Notes: generated from the letters alone by a model not told the origin. DNA of 64,000 bases from Hydrocarboniclastica marina (GCF_004851605.1 NZ_CP031093.1:4030692-4094691); one strand, 5' to 3'. Counted from the stretch's first letter, positions 18,065-27,047 are shown. Numbers and translations are program-made.

Positions 18065-18372
18065 GCTTTCCTCCCATTAACTCTGTCCCTGCCATAAAAC
18101 TCAGTCCCTGCCATAAATAGATCCCGGGAAAACAACTCTGGCTGAGTCGACGGGCCGGGCACAGTTACGGACTCTCCATGTCACGGGGACCACATCCTGT
18201 TCAGATGCAAGGCGTCGGCTACCGCTTCGATGTAACCCAGGACGCAAAATTGCTGATCGAATTGACCAGCGCTACCTCTGGGACAGACTTAGTCCCTTAA
18301 CATGGGTAAGATTTGACCAGATTGCTCTCAATCGAAAGGTAGTAAAACAACAAAAATACGAGGACTGGAACA
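18065..18372. other. Divergent region between K+ channel and YncE-like genes
   Basis: This 308-base gap carries both divergent promoters and a short direct repeat near the channel start (listed separately). A short open frame ending at 18300 contains GVGYRFD, which resembles the end of OmpR-type response regulators, but nothing before it fits. I see no other gene. Confidence 0.4.
18081..18117. repeat. Direct repeat upstream of the K+ channel gene
   Basis: Two copies of CTC(T/A)GTCCCTGCCATAAA start at 18081 and 18100, a 19-base period with one mismatch. They lie just upstream of the minus-strand channel gene, within what should be its leader or promoter, so they could be a regulator site; this is speculative. 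Confidence 0.6.
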
Positions 18373-19659
18373 ATGCGGATATCAAAAGGACAAGCTTCGG
18401 GCCGCGCGCTCACACGTGCTGTCGCTATAACGGCAGCGCTTCTGCTGTTCGCCGGCAGCGCCAGTGCGACCTGGTGGAAGAAAGATCCCCAGCCCGACCC
18501 GACGCCTGTACCCGCGGGGCCCTCCCAACCGGTCATTTTTGTCGGCAATAACTGGGAAGGCATGATCGATGTCATCGATCCGGTCACTTACGAGCGCCTG
18601 GGCCGTATCGACGGCGTTCCCGACAAGCGGAAACGCCTGCGGGAAATTTACCTGAACCCGTTGCGGCTGATCATGTTCCAGGCCATCCGCCAACTGATCG
18701 GCGAAGGCAATGACCAGTGGGTGGACGACATGTACAGCTCACTGGACGGCCGCCTTCTGATTGTGTCTCGCCCCAGCCTTGCCGATGTGGTCGCCATTGA
18801 GATCGAAACCGGCGAGATCGCCTGGCGCTTTGAAGTGGACGGCTACCGCTCCGATCATATGGCCCTGTCGCCCGACGGTACCGAAGTAGCTGTTTCTGCC
18901 TCTACCGGCAATGTCGTCCACATTCTCGACGTAGAAACCGGCCAGGAGCGTGGCAAGTTCCCCAGTGGCGACTCACCCCATGAGAACATCTATTCCAGCG
19001 ACGGCTCCAAGATTTACCATGCCAGCATCGGCCGGGTGTTCGTCCCCCTCGACCGCGGCCAGTCCCCTTACCTCAAGGGCGAACGCGTCGTTAAGGTGGT
19101 CGATGCTTACACCCTTGAAGAGATCAAGAGTTTCGACATGGGCCAGAAGCTTGCCGAAGCCGGCTATGAGGGCATGAGCCCGGCAGTCCGGCCCATGGCT
19201 CACTCGCCAGACGAACGCTTCTTCTACGCCCAGGTTTCTTTCTTTCATGGCTTTGTCGAGTACGACATGCAGGAAGACCGGGTAACACGGGTGGCGGAAC
19301 TGCCGAACCTGATACCGGACGTACCGGTCGAGCGCTACGTCAATGATTCTGCGCACCATGGCATCGCCATGAATGGCGCCGGTGACACCCTCTGTGTCGC
19401 GGGTACCATGGACGACTACGTAGCCATCGTCGACCGCGCGTCATTCGAGTATAAGTTGCTGACGGATCTCGGTGAAAAACCCTACTGGGTAACCACCGAC
19501 AGCACAGGCGAGCACTGCTATATCTCCTGGAGCGAAACAGATCAGATGTCGGTGATTTCTTACGCTACCGGCGAAGAAGTTGCCCGGGTGGATGTAGGTG
19601 ACCACCCGCAGCGCATCCGTGAGGGCAGCGTTCCGGTCGCTTGGACGGAAGCCCAGTAG
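18373..19659 (+). CDS. Exported YncE-like beta-propeller protein
   Basis: A 428-residue protein with a signal peptide (about residues 1-33, ending ASATWW) and seven-bladed WD40/YVTN-type repeats. Repeated elements such as VIDPVTYERLGRIDG, VVAIEIETGEIAWRFEVDG, VHILDVETGQERGKFPSG, VVDAYTLEEIKSFDMG and VISYATGEEVARVDVGDHP are the beta-strand signatures of YncE and methylamine-dehydrogenase heavy-chain-like propellers. No cofactor-binding or haem motif is visible. It is probably a periplasmic binding or scaffold protein; its ligand cannot be inferred. An insertion of about 40 residues with LREIYLNPLRLIMFQAIRQL between the first blades looks helical and is unusual. A strong hairpin follows the gene. 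Confidence 0.78.
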   Translation: MRISKGQASGRALTRAVAITAALLLFAGSASATWWKKDPQPDPTPVPAGPSQPVIFVGNNWEGMIDVIDPVTYERLGRIDGVPDKRKRLREIYLNPLRLIMFQAIRQLIGEGNDQWVDDMYSSLDGRLLIVSRPSLADVVAIEIETGEIAWRFEVDGYRSDHMALSPDGTEVAVSASTGNVVHILDVETGQERGKFPSGDSPHENIYSSDGSKIYHASIGRVFVPLDRGQSPYLKGERVVKVVDAYTLEEIKSFDMGQKLAEAGYEGMSPAVRPMAHSPDERFFYAQVSFFHGFVEYDMQEDRVTRVAELPNLIPDVPVERYVNDSAHHGIAMNGAGDTLCVAGTMDDYVAIVDRASFEYKLLTDLGEKPYWVTTDSTGEHCYISWSETDQMSVISYATGEEVARVDVGDHPQRIREGSVPVAWTEAQ

Positions 19660-19675
19660 GCTGCATCTTCATCTC

Positions 19676-19711
19676 AGTGCCAACCGCCTCTAGTGGACGG
19701 TGGTTGGCACT
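19676..19711 (+). terminator. Hairpin terminator after YncE-like gene
   Basis: A 13-bp stem with one G-T pair is formed by AGTGCCAACCGCC at 19676 and GGTGGTTGGCACT ending at 19711. The downstream T-run is weak (CCTTCTGG), so termination may be partial, but the position right after the stop codon fits. Confidence 0.65.
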
Positions 19712-19734
19712 CCTTCTGGCAGAGTGCAAAACTC

Positions 19735-19812
19735 TATTGCTGCAATAAGCCCCTGTCTGTTTCTGCCCTAAGCGCCTAAAGCCACTATCTGTTACTGCAA
19801 TAAGCCCTAAAA
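19735..19812. repeat. Imperfect repeats upstream of the antiporter gene
   Basis: Elements of the form CTG(T/A)(C/T)TGTT(T/A)CTGC...TAAGC recur three times. CTGCAATAAGCCC occurs exactly twice, near 19739 and 19795, with a diverged copy between them. The spacing is roughly 25-30 bases. They sit 120-200 bases before the antiporter start and could be a regulatory array or decayed repeats. Confidence 0.5.
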
Positions 19813-19932
19813 GTCGCGCCTCGCACTGGGCGAGTCATGCGGGACACTGTCCGGTACGACTGCTACCCTATCGCCCTTCCTATTGCCCTACACAACAGTG
19901 CCGATAGTTGCTGTTATTTCGCCGGAGTATTC

Positions 19933-21258
19933 ATGAACGCCGTTGTTGTCGCGGTCAGCCTGATGCTGATCCTGAGCTTGAGCCGTATGCATGTGGTTAT
20001 TGCTATCATCCTCGGGGCCATGGCCGGCGGCCTGGTCGGCGGTCTGTCCCTTGATGACACTATCGCTGCCTTCAATAATGGCCTGGGTGCCGGCGCCACT
20101 GTGGCACTGTCCTATGCCACCCTGGGCGCGTTCGCCGTCGCTATCGGTAAGTCCGGTCTGGCCCATACCCTGGCTGACAGGGCTCTGGCAATGGTGGGGC
20201 ACGAGCAGGCGTCCGCGGGCAGTCATACCCGCCTCAAGTATACAATGCTCGCTGCGCTGCTTCTGATTGCCATCTCCTCCCAGAACATCTTGCCCATCCA
20301 TATCGCGTTCATCCCGCTGGTTGTGCCGCCGTTACTCTATGTTATGGCCCGGTTGCGGCTGGACCGTCGGCTGGTCGCCTGCGTACTGACCTTCGGCCTG
20401 ATCACGCCTTATATGCTGCTACCGGTGGGTTTCGGGGGCATCTATCTCAATCAGATTCTGCTGGCGCAAACGGCTGATAACGGGCTGGCGACAGAGGGGC
20501 TGAGTGTTATGCGGGCGATGGCACTGCCGGCGCTGGGCATGCTTATCGGACTTCTGGTCGCGGTATTCCTCAGTTATCGCGGCAGTCGGGACTACGACGA
20601 AAAGGCCATCGTGGACAAGGACGCGGGCCGTGCTGTCTACAGCCCGCGGACGCTGATCGTTGCGATCTTTGCAGTGGGGCTGGCCTTTGCCGTGCAACTC
20701 TGGCTCGGATCCATGGTGCTCGGCGCATTGGCCGGTTTCCTGGTGTTCACGCTCTCCGGCGTCGTCAGGTGGCACGAGGCGGACGATCTCTTTACCGAGG
20801 GCATGAAGATGCTGGCGATGATCGGCTTTATCATGATTGCCGCTTCGGGGTTTGCCGAAGTCATGCGCGAGACCGGCCATATCCCATCGCTGGTGGAAAG
20901 CTCGGTGGATATGATAGGCGCCAGCAAAGGCCTGGCTGCGCTTTTGATGCTGTTGGTCGGGTTGTTGATTACCCTTGGCATTGGCTCATCTTTCTCCACC
21001 ATTCCGATCATCGCCGCACTCTACGTCCCGCTGGCGCTGCAGTTGGGCTTCACCCCGCTGGCAGTGCTGGCGCTGGTCGGTACCGCGGGCGCGCTGGGTG
21101 ACGCGGGCTCGCCGGCCTCTGATTCCACACTCGGCCCCACAGCGGGGCTCAATGCCGACGGCCAGCACAACCACATCTGGGACACCGTGGTGCCGACCTT
21201 TCTACACTATAACCTGCCGCTGCTGGGTTTTGGCTGGGTCGCGGCAATGGTGCTTTAG
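19933..21258 (+). CDS. Na+/H+ antiporter family protein (YuiF/NhaC-like)
   Basis: A 441-residue inner-membrane protein with about twelve helices, matching the Na+/H+ antiporter-like family that includes Bacillus YuiF, part of the ion-transporter superfamily. Conserved pieces are [36 protein letters not shown], split by a re-entrant loop, [17 protein letters not shown], and the second-repeat [20 protein letters not shown] and [18 protein letters not shown]. The ATG at 19933 is chosen because GGAG precedes it and the protein then begins at the first helix; an earlier in-frame start at 19837 would place a charged leader. Some relatives are proposed histidine or amino-acid carriers, so Na+/H+ exchange is a family guess. 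Confidence 0.85.
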   Translation: MNAVVVAVSLMLILSLSRMHVVIAIILGAMAGGLVGGLSLDDTIAAFNNGLGAGATVALSYATLGAFAVAIGKSGLAHTLADRALAMVGHEQASAGSHTRLKYTMLAALLLIAISSQNILPIHIAFIPLVVPPLLYVMARLRLDRRLVACVLTFGLITPYMLLPVGFGGIYLNQILLAQTADNGLATEGLSVMRAMALPALGMLIGLLVAVFLSYRGSRDYDEKAIVDKDAGRAVYSPRTLIVAIFAVGLAFAVQLWLGSMVLGALAGFLVFTLSGVVRWHEADDLFTEGMKMLAMIGFIMIAASGFAEVMRETGHIPSLVESSVDMIGASKGLAALLMLLVGLLITLGIGSSFSTIPIIAALYVPLALQLGFTPLAVLALVGTAGALGDAGSPASDSTLGPTAGLNADGQHNHIWDTVVPTFLHYNLPLLGFGWVAAMVL

Positions 21259-21390
21259 GCAAGGCTTGTGACCCATCGATCAGGTCGCGCCCTTGGCTGA
21301 GATAGCCCTTAGGGTATAGATTAGGACGGAACGGGCTTGCCAGAAACGGCTTGTCTCTCAACAGGGTAGCCACTTCTCAAGGGACTGAGC

Positions 21391-23736
21391 ATGATCATAC
21401 TCGCACTGCTATTCATTCTGATCGGCCTGGCACTGGTGGTCGGCGGCGTCTGGCTGATCACGCTGGGCGGGAGCTGGTACTACGCCATTGCTGGTCTTGC
21501 GCTGGTCGTCACGGGCGTCTTTACGCGAACCCGGCGGGCGTCTGCCCAGCTTCTTTATGCGCTGTTTCTGCTGGTGACAGCGATCTGGGCGTTTTGGGAA
21601 GCCGGGTTCGACTGGTGGCCGCTGGCGGCCCGCCTGGGCATATTCCTTCTGCTCGCGATTCCGCTGCTGATCCCGCCACGCGACAGCACGCGCAGCGGTA
21701 CCGTGGCGCTTGCGGTGGTCTGGGTCGGCGTGGGCCTCTTTACGGTTGCCAGCCTGACGCACGACGCCAACCGGATCGAGGGCCAGCTACCGGACGAGGT
21801 GGTGATTTCCGACCCCCGACTGGGAGACACCCCCGAAGAGGACTGGACCAGCTACGGTCGCAGCAACCTCGGCCAGCGTTACTCCCCACTGGACCAGATC
21901 ACACCGGATAACGTCGATAATCTCACGCTGGCCTGGGAATACCAGACCGGGGATGTGAAAGGGCCCGACGATGTGGTCGAGACCACCTACGAGGTCACGC
22001 CGCTCAAGGCCGGCAATACGCTCTACCTCTGCACGCCCCATAACTGGCTGGTCGCGCTGGACGCGGACAGCGGCGAGGAACGCTGGGTCTACGATGCAAA
22101 AGTACCGCCCGAAAGCCAGCGCCAGCACCAGACCTGCCGCGGCGTATCCCTGCTGCCACCTGCGGACGGTGTGGCCAGCCTTGAACCTGCCGTTACCGCC
22201 GATGGGCCGGCGGAAGACCTCGCCAGCGTCAGCTGCGATGCCCAGCTGTTCCTGCCCACCTCGGATGCGCGACTGCTGGCGCTGGATCCTGCAACGGGCG
22301 CCCGTTGCAGCAACTTCGCCGAAGATGGCGTGCTCGATCTTATGCACAACATGCCGTACAAACAGGACGGCTACTACTATTCTACCTCCCCGCCCATCGT
22401 CGCCAACGGCATGGTCGTTGTGGCCGGTTCGGTCAACGACAACTACGACATCAACTCACCGTCCGGGGTCATCCGTGCCTATGACGCGCGCACGGGCGAA
22501 CTCCAGTGGAACTGGGACCCGGCCAACCCCCAGCAGACCGACCCCATCGCGGAGGATGAAACCTACGCTGCCAGCTCGCCCAACAGCTGGGCCATCGCCA
22601 GCGCCGATGAAGAGCTGGGGCTGGTGTATTTCCCCATGGGCAACCGCACCCCGGACCAGCTCGGCATGTACCGCACCCCGGCCGAGGAGCGCTATGCGTC
22701 ATCGGTGGTGGCTCTGAGCCTGGAGACGGGCGAGCCTGCCTGGGTGCAGCAGTTTGTTCACCACGACCTCTGGGATATGGACACGCCAGCGCAACCCAGC
22801 CTGCTCGATATCGAGACGGCTGATGGCCTGCAGCCCGGGCTGGTTGTACCGACCAAGCAAGGGGACGTGTACGTCCTCAACCGGGAGACCGGCGAGCCTA
22901 TCTTGCCTGTTACCGAGCAGCCGGCTCCCCAGGGCACCATTGAGGCCGACTACGCGGCCCCGACCCAGCCAACGTCGGCGCTCTCGTTCAAACCCGAGGA
23001 TCTGCAAGAATCCGACATGTGGGGCGCCAGTCCTATCGACCAGATGATCTGTCGCATTAAGTTCAAATCACTGCGCTACGAAGGCCGCTACACGCCACCT
23101 TCGGTACAGGGCACGTTGGTCTACCCCGGCAACTTCGGGGTCTTTAACTGGGGCGGTATCGCCGTAGACCCCGAGCGTCAGGTGATGTTCGGCATGCCAC
23201 TATACATGGCGTTTATCTCCAAACTCGTGCCCAAGGAAGAGGTATCTGCGGAAGGCGAAACCAATCAGGGCGAACAGGGGCTGAACGAGAATGCCGGCGC
23301 ACCGTATGGGATCGAGATGATGCCCTTTATGTCGCCGCTTAACGTGCCATGTCAGCAACCGCCGTGGGGCTACGTGGCCGGGGCCGACCTGCGCACCGGC
23401 GAGATCATGTGGAAACACAAGAACGGCACCGTCCAGGATATGTCCCCGGTTCCGGTTCCTCTGAAAATGGGCGTACCGGGCATTGGCGGACCGGTGATCA
23501 CCGCGGGCGGCGTCGTCTTCCTCGCTGCGACCGTCGACAACTACCTTCGCGCCTATAATCTCACCGACGGTGAGCAGCTGTGGGAAACACGACTGCCGGC
23601 GGGTGGGCAGGCAACGCCCATGACCTATCTCAACAGTAAAGGCGAGCAGATGGTGGTGCTGGTAGCGGGTGGCCACGGGTCCATTGGCACGACGATAGGA
23701 GACTACGTGCTGGCGTACAAGCTGGACACGGAGTGA
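21391..23736 (+). CDS. Membrane-bound PQQ-dependent dehydrogenase, glucose/quinate family
   Basis: A 781-residue quinoprotein with five N-terminal transmembrane helices (about residues 1-130) and a large periplasmic eight-bladed propeller. Tryptophan-docking type segments are visible: WTSYGRSNLGQRYSPLDQI, LVALDADSGEERWVYD, GVIRAYDARTGELQWNWDP, QFVHHDLWDMDTPAQPSL and NWGGIAVDPERQVMFG. The HHDLWDMD segment is a hallmark of membrane glucose/quinate dehydrogenases. Such enzymes oxidise sugars or cyclic polyols at the outer face of the inner membrane and pass electrons to ubiquinone. Glucose (Gcd) versus quinate/shikimate (QuiA) cannot be settled here. AAGGGA eight bases before the ATG fits. The enzyme needs PQQ, which is not made by any gene in the window. 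Confidence 0.93.
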   Translation: MIILALLFILIGLALVVGGVWLITLGGSWYYAIAGLALVVTGVFTRTRRASAQLLYALFLLVTAIWAFWEAGFDWWPLAARLGIFLLLAIPLLIPPRDSTRSGTVALAVVWVGVGLFTVASLTHDANRIEGQLPDEVVISDPRLGDTPEEDWTSYGRSNLGQRYSPLDQITPDNVDNLTLAWEYQTGDVKGPDDVVETTYEVTPLKAGNTLYLCTPHNWLVALDADSGEERWVYDAKVPPESQRQHQTCRGVSLLPPADGVASLEPAVTADGPAEDLASVSCDAQLFLPTSDARLLALDPATGARCSNFAEDGVLDLMHNMPYKQDGYYYSTSPPIVANGMVVVAGSVNDNYDINSPSGVIRAYDARTGELQWNWDPANPQQTDPIAEDETYAASSPNSWAIASADEELGLVYFPMGNRTPDQLGMYRTPAEERYASSVVALSLETGEPAWVQQFVHHDLWDMDTPAQPSLLDIETADGLQPGLVVPTKQGDVYVLNRETGEPILPVTEQPAPQGTIEADYAAPTQPTSALSFKPEDLQESDMWGASPIDQMICRIKFKSLRYEGRYTPPSVQGTLVYPGNFGVFNWGGIAVDPERQVMFGMPLYMAFISKLVPKEEVSAEGETNQGEQGLNENAGAPYGIEMMPFMSPLNVPCQQPPWGYVAGADLRTGEIMWKHKNGTVQDMSPVPVPLKMGVPGIGGPVITAGGVVFLAATVDNYLRAYNLTDGEQLWETRLPAGGQATPMTYLNSKGEQMVVLVAGGHGSIGTTIGDYVLAYKLDTE

Positions 23737-23832
23737 GACTGTTGCTGCAATGGTTTCAGGTCGACTGACTGGCAAGCACTACCAGCGGCGAGAGGAAGCT
23801 GGCGCGGCAGTCAGGACGGCATGAACAGAAAA

Positions 23833-23872
23833 CGTACGGCCATCAGAGCCTGATAGAGCTCTCGGCCGTACG
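23833..23872 (-). terminator. Hairpin between convergent mGDH and PEP-CTERM genes
   Basis: A perfect 9-bp outer stem CGTACGGCC/GGCCGTACG encloses a partly paired loop. On the minus strand it is followed by TTTTC, which suits an intrinsic terminator for the PEP-CTERM gene; the plus side has no T-run. Confidence 0.75.
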
Positions 23873-23890
23873 CTTCAACAGGCGCTAGCT

Positions 23891-24667
23891 TTACGCTTGG
23901 CGGCGGCGGGCAAAGCCCAGCCCTACCAGGCCAAGACCCAACAGCGCGAGGCTGCCCGGCTCAGGTACCGATACGCCCGGCTCCTGAGGTTCGATCTGAT
24001 CGCCCGTGCCGAACCGCAGGTTGTCGATGGCGAAGCCGAACGGCTCGTTGCCAACAAGGCTGAACTGTAACCCGGCAATGGTGTTGACGTTGCCTTCGGT
24101 AACCAGGCCGAGGAACTCGATGCCCAGGTCTTCATTCGTTACAGAGCCGATGAGGTTGCCGCTACGGTCAAAAGCGGTGATGGCCGTGCCGCCGATATCG
24201 TCGAAAAAGCCGCCCTCAAGGCCGACACCGGCCAGGTCCGTATCGAAAAGAATCGAAATGACGCCGGCAAAGGTCGGCGTTCCCGAAAGTACCGGACTGG
24301 TGGGGTTGGCACCGTCTTCAGTGGTAAAGGTCGCGGGGGACGTCGGGTCAAGCGCGAGGGGACCCGTCGGGGTGCCGGTGACACAGCCGGTCAGGGCAGC
24401 GCCGGGAGGGCAGTCTGCAGGGTCACCCAAGGCCTGGCCCTGGAAGAAACCACCAAAATGTACGGTTGGCGATGCTGCGCCGCCCCCGTAATCAGCGGGA
24501 TTGTAGGTTGGGTTATTTGTACCCAGCGCAACCTCACTGAAGGTTATCAGGCCCGAACCCGCAAGGAAGGCGCTCTCGTCGATCTTAACGATGGCAGCGT
24601 CAGCCGCGGCAGCGAACAGGAAGCCAGCGGCGCCCACCGCGACGACATTACGCTTAAAAATAGTCAT
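23891..24667 (-). CDS. PEP-CTERM sorting-signal exported protein
   Basis: A 258-residue protein with a signal peptide (about residues 1-24, ADAAIVK) and a C-terminal PEP-CTERM tripartite tag: VPEPGSLAL, then a hydrophobic helix, then the basic FARRRQA. The middle is rich in Gly, Thr and Asp with few charged helices, as in many surface or matrix proteins; it contains ITFSEVALGT and AIDNLRFG blocks typical of PEP-CTERM proteins of unknown function. Such proteins are processed by exosortase (XrtA/EpsH) and accompany exopolysaccharide loci; neither is in this window. AAAGGA nine bases before the ATG marks the start. A sigma-54-like promoter lies 60-80 bases upstream, as is common for this class. 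Confidence 0.9.
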   Translation of the reverse strand: MTIFKRNVVAVGAAGFLFAAAADAAIVKIDESAFLAGSGLITFSEVALGTNNPTYNPADYGGGAASPTVHFGGFFQGQALGDPADCPPGAALTGCVTGTPTGPLALDPTSPATFTTEDGANPTSPVLSGTPTFAGVISILFDTDLAGVGLEGGFFDDIGGTAITAFDRSGNLIGSVTNEDLGIEFLGLVTEGNVNTIAGLQFSLVGNEPFGFAIDNLRFGTGDQIEPQEPGVSVPEPGSLALLGLGLVGLGFARRRQA

Positions 24668-24728
24668 AATCGTAAAATCCTTTTATAGGTTATCAGGAGC
24701 CCATCTGGACATCCCACGGTTTTTGAAA

Positions 24729-24744
24729 AGCAAACCGCATGCCG
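24729..24744 (-). promoter_or_regulatory. Sigma-54-type -24/-12 promoter of the PEP-CTERM gene
   Basis: Read on the minus strand the site is CGGCATGCGGTTTGCT. The consensus is TGGCACGN4TTGCW; here the invariant GG and GC are 10 bases apart, and 10 of the 12 specified positions match (T1 to C and C6 to T are the differences). It leaves a leader of about 50 bases. PEP-CTERM genes are known to be controlled by PrsK/PrsR with sigma-54, which makes the match more credible. Confidence 0.6.
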
Positions 24745-24937
24745 GAACATTAAGTTGCTGAAACTATTGGTTAACCTTTTTCGAACAATTGTGCACTGTT
24801 AATTTTATCGACGGTTTTGCGCGCCAGTTCACAGATTCGGATGCCTGCGGCGAGAGCTACAGCCCCTGAATAACCGGGCCTCTGTAACTGGGTAACAGGC
24901 GGTACTCTTCCCCGCTATGACATGAGGGAGCCACGAC

Positions 24938-25276
24938 ATGGATACCATCACCTGGGACGATTTCGCCCGTGTCGATCTGCGGGTCGGCCGCGTGGTCTCT
25001 GCCGAGCGCTTCAGCCAGGCCAGAAAGCCCGCTTATATCCTGCGTGTAGACTTTGGCCCTGAGGTAGGCGTCAAAAAGTCCAGCGCCCAGATTACAGCGC
25101 TTTATGAGCCAGAGAACCTGGTCGGCAAGCTGGTACTTGCTGTCGTCAATTTTTCGCCCAAGCAGATCGGCCCCATCATGTCTGAATGTCTGGTCACAGG
25201 CTTTTACAATGACAGGGGCGATATTGCCCTTTGTGTTCCCGATCAGGACGTGCCGTTGGGTAGCAGGCTGCTATGA
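24938..25276 (+). CDS. csaA: CsaA-like tRNA-binding domain protein
   Basis: A 112-residue single OB-fold protein of the EMAP-II/Myf5/CsaA family. The pattern DFARVDLRVGRVVSAERF, PAYILRVDFG, KKSSAQITALY, LVLAVVNFSPKQIGPIMSE and LCVPDQDVPLGSRL covers the entire domain. Homodimeric CsaA proteins bind tRNA and have been linked with export chaperoning; the exact role in gammaproteobacteria is unclear. GAGGGAG precedes the ATG. Its stop overlaps the next gene's start as ATGA, so the two are translated together. Confidence 0.9.
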   Translation: MDTITWDDFARVDLRVGRVVSAERFSQARKPAYILRVDFGPEVGVKKSSAQITALYEPENLVGKLVLAVVNFSPKQIGPIMSECLVTGFYNDRGDIALCVPDQDVPLGSRLL

Positions 25277-25743
25277 ACGCGAACGCTGCCGGGTTAGTCG
25301 CCAGCGCACGCTGCCCCTGTCACAGCGGCTTGCCCTACGGAGACTGCTGTGGCCCTTTACATGCGGGTGATGCCGCCCCGGACTGTGAGCATCTCATGCG
25401 GTCCCGCTATGCCGCTTATGTGCTGCAACGACCTGAATATCTCCTGCGCACGTGGCACTTCTCTACGCGGCCAGAGCGCCTCGACCTCGACGATTCGCCA
25501 GCCTGGACCTCACTGCAGGTATTCTCATCAAATCAGAAAGCTGATCGGGGTCGGGTCCATTTTCGCGCCATTTACCGGGGCCACACCGACTGGCAGTTCC
25601 TGGAGGAAATCTCTGACTTTTGTCTCGAAAACGACCGCTGGTTCTACCTGAGTGGCATACCGTCGAGTGGCAGCCTCAAACCAGGCAGGAATGAACCCTG
25701 CCCCTGCGGGAGTAAGCGCAAGTTCAAGGCCTGCTGCCTCTGA
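25273..25743 (+). CDS. UPF0225/YchJ family SEC-C motif protein
   Basis: A 156-residue protein of the YchJ family. It has a Cys-rich N terminus (CPCHSGLPYGDCCGPLH), the central NTF2-like fold with RSRYAAYVL and WTSLQV, VHFRAIYRG, and a C-terminal SEC-C zinc motif, NEPCPCGSKRKFKACC. Zinc binding by both Cys clusters is expected. The SEC-C motif also occurs at the end of SecA, where it binds zinc and ribosomes; the function of YchJ is unknown. It overlaps csaA by four bases (ATGA) at 25273, suggesting a functional pair. Confidence 0.9.
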   Translation: MNANAAGLVASARCPCHSGLPYGDCCGPLHAGDAAPDCEHLMRSRYAAYVLQRPEYLLRTWHFSTRPERLDLDDSPAWTSLQVFSSNQKADRGRVHFRAIYRGHTDWQFLEEISDFCLENDRWFYLSGIPSSGSLKPGRNEPCPCGSKRKFKACCL

Positions 25744-25772
25744 GGTAGCCGGCAGGGCTCGCGCCCTACCGA

Positions 25773-26327
25773 TCAGTCAGTGGCGGCACCTTTGCCAGCC
25801 AGAGGAAATCGTGCCAGTACGTCATACTGAGACCCCCCATGCCCCGGCGTGCTGGAGAATAGGCACAGTTCGTCGATCGTGAACCCTGGTGAACGCAGGT
25901 CTGCGTTCCGGTCGAGAAAGGGCTGGCAGGGCCCCGCATTAGTCCTGAATCGGGCGAGGGTGATGTGCGGTCGGAATGGCGCTTGGGCTTGATCCAGATG
26001 TATAGCCTGCAGGCGACCGGCAACAAGGTCATGTAATTGCTGGAGAGGGAGTCGCGGCTTTACCCCGGCCCAGAGCGCGCGCGGTTGCTGGGCACGCCCA
26101 AAACAGCCGACACCTGCAAGCTCGATCTCGAAAGCCGGGTGATCCAGATCCTGCAGCTGGTCGCAGACGGCTGCCGTTCGTTGATTGTCAGCCTTGCCAA
26201 TAAAACAGACTGTCAGATGCAATTGTCGCGCACTCTGCCAACGCGCCCCCGTGACACCGCCTTGCAGCTGCAGCAGTTTCTGTCTGATTGACATGGGCAA
26301 CTCCAGCCCAACAAATAGCCGTAGCAT
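25773..26327 (-). CDS. thpR: RNA 2',3'-cyclic phosphodiesterase (LigT/ThpR)
   Basis: A 184-residue protein of the 2H phosphoesterase superfamily. The two catalytic HxTx motifs are visible as HLTV (about residue 37) and HITL (about residue 121), with the opening MLRLFVGLELP and FIGKAD typical of LigT/ThpR. Such enzymes hydrolyse 2',3'-cyclic phosphate ends of RNA to 2'-phosphate, or ligate tRNA halves in vitro. AGGA seven bases before the ATG supports the start. It is convergent with YchJ. Confidence 0.92.
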   Translation of the reverse strand: MLRLFVGLELPMSIRQKLLQLQGGVTGARWQSARQLHLTVCFIGKADNQRTAAVCDQLQDLDHPAFEIELAGVGCFGRAQQPRALWAGVKPRLPLQQLHDLVAGRLQAIHLDQAQAPFRPHITLARFRTNAGPCQPFLDRNADLRSPGFTIDELCLFSSTPGHGGSQYDVLARFPLAGKGAATD

Positions 26328-26589
26328 CGCCGTTCCTTAGCGCAGTCATGACTGGGTGGGTAAAGGGTTAATCGACGGGCAGCACCTCACGAGGCGCACC
26401 ATCAGCGGGAAAACGCGGTTGCTAGCCGCCGTTCCGCCGGGAAAAATACTGACACTATTTCATACACATATCAAACTTTGTTGTGCATGGCGGGTAGAAT
26501 GAAACTAGCGCCTGCAGCCAATAAAAAGGCCCGGCATAGCGGTCGGGTCAGCCCTGAAAGCCGAGAGTCAGTTGCAAAAGGACAAACAC

Positions 26590-27009
26590 GTGGCAACAAA
26601 AGAAGAAATTGTGAATTTTTTAGCCTCTGAATTTCCCCAAGCCAAAATCGTCATCCAACAGGTCGGCGGGCGGGGCGCAACAGTCAAGTATCTGGTTGGG
26701 GAGGCCGATCTGCGACCCGGGGGAACCGTATCGGGGCCCGTGCTCATGTCGGTAGCAGATGTTGCGCTGTACGTGGCCGTGCTCGGCGAAATCGGGCTCG
26801 TGCCGCTGGCGGTAACTACCAGTCTGAATATCAACTTTCTTCGCAAGCCGGCAGCGCACCAGAACATCCTCGGCGAATGCAAACTCATCAAGGTCGGCAG
26901 GTCACTTGCGATTGGGGAGGTTTCGATCTACTCCGAGGGAGATCCGGAGCCGGTGGCACATGCGGTGGGCACTTACTCTATCCCGCGCTCCCGGCCCGGG
27001 CAGGTTTGA
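26590..27009 (+). CDS. PaaI-like hotdog-fold thioesterase
   Basis: A 139-residue hotdog-fold protein. The central hydrophobic helix segment PGGTVSGPVLMSVADVALYVAV contains the Asp and Ser positions typical of PaaI/4HBT thioesterases, followed by TTSLNINFLRKP and a repeat of GECKLIKVGRSLAIGEVSIY. These enzymes hydrolyse acyl- or aryl-CoA esters as homotetramers. I prefer the GTG at 26590 because AAAGGA lies eight bases upstream; an in-frame TTG at 26572 is also open. The preferred substrate is unknown. Confidence 0.85.
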   Translation: MATKEEIVNFLASEFPQAKIVIQQVGGRGATVKYLVGEADLRPGGTVSGPVLMSVADVALYVAVLGEIGLVPLAVTTSLNINFLRKPAAHQNILGECKLIKVGRSLAIGEVSIYSEGDPEPVAHAVGTYSIPRSRPGQV

Positions 27010-27022
27010 GCAACTGGTCACG

Positions 27023-27047
27023 GGACCGGGATGAAGATTCCCGGTCC
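27023..27047. terminator. Hairpin between convergent thioesterase and GlsB genes
   Basis: A perfect 9-bp stem GGACCGGGA/TCCCGGTCC with a 7-base loop lies just after the thioesterase stop and before the end of the convergent GlsB-like gene. There is no long T-run on either side, so it is probably a two-way terminator or transcript-end stabiliser. Confidence 0.6.

Noticed and set aside
18163-18300. Short open frame with GVGYRFD resembling the end of an OmpR-type response regulator
   Set aside because: Only seven residues fit; upstream residues lack the winged-helix pattern and there is no start signal, so chance is more likely than a gene remnant.
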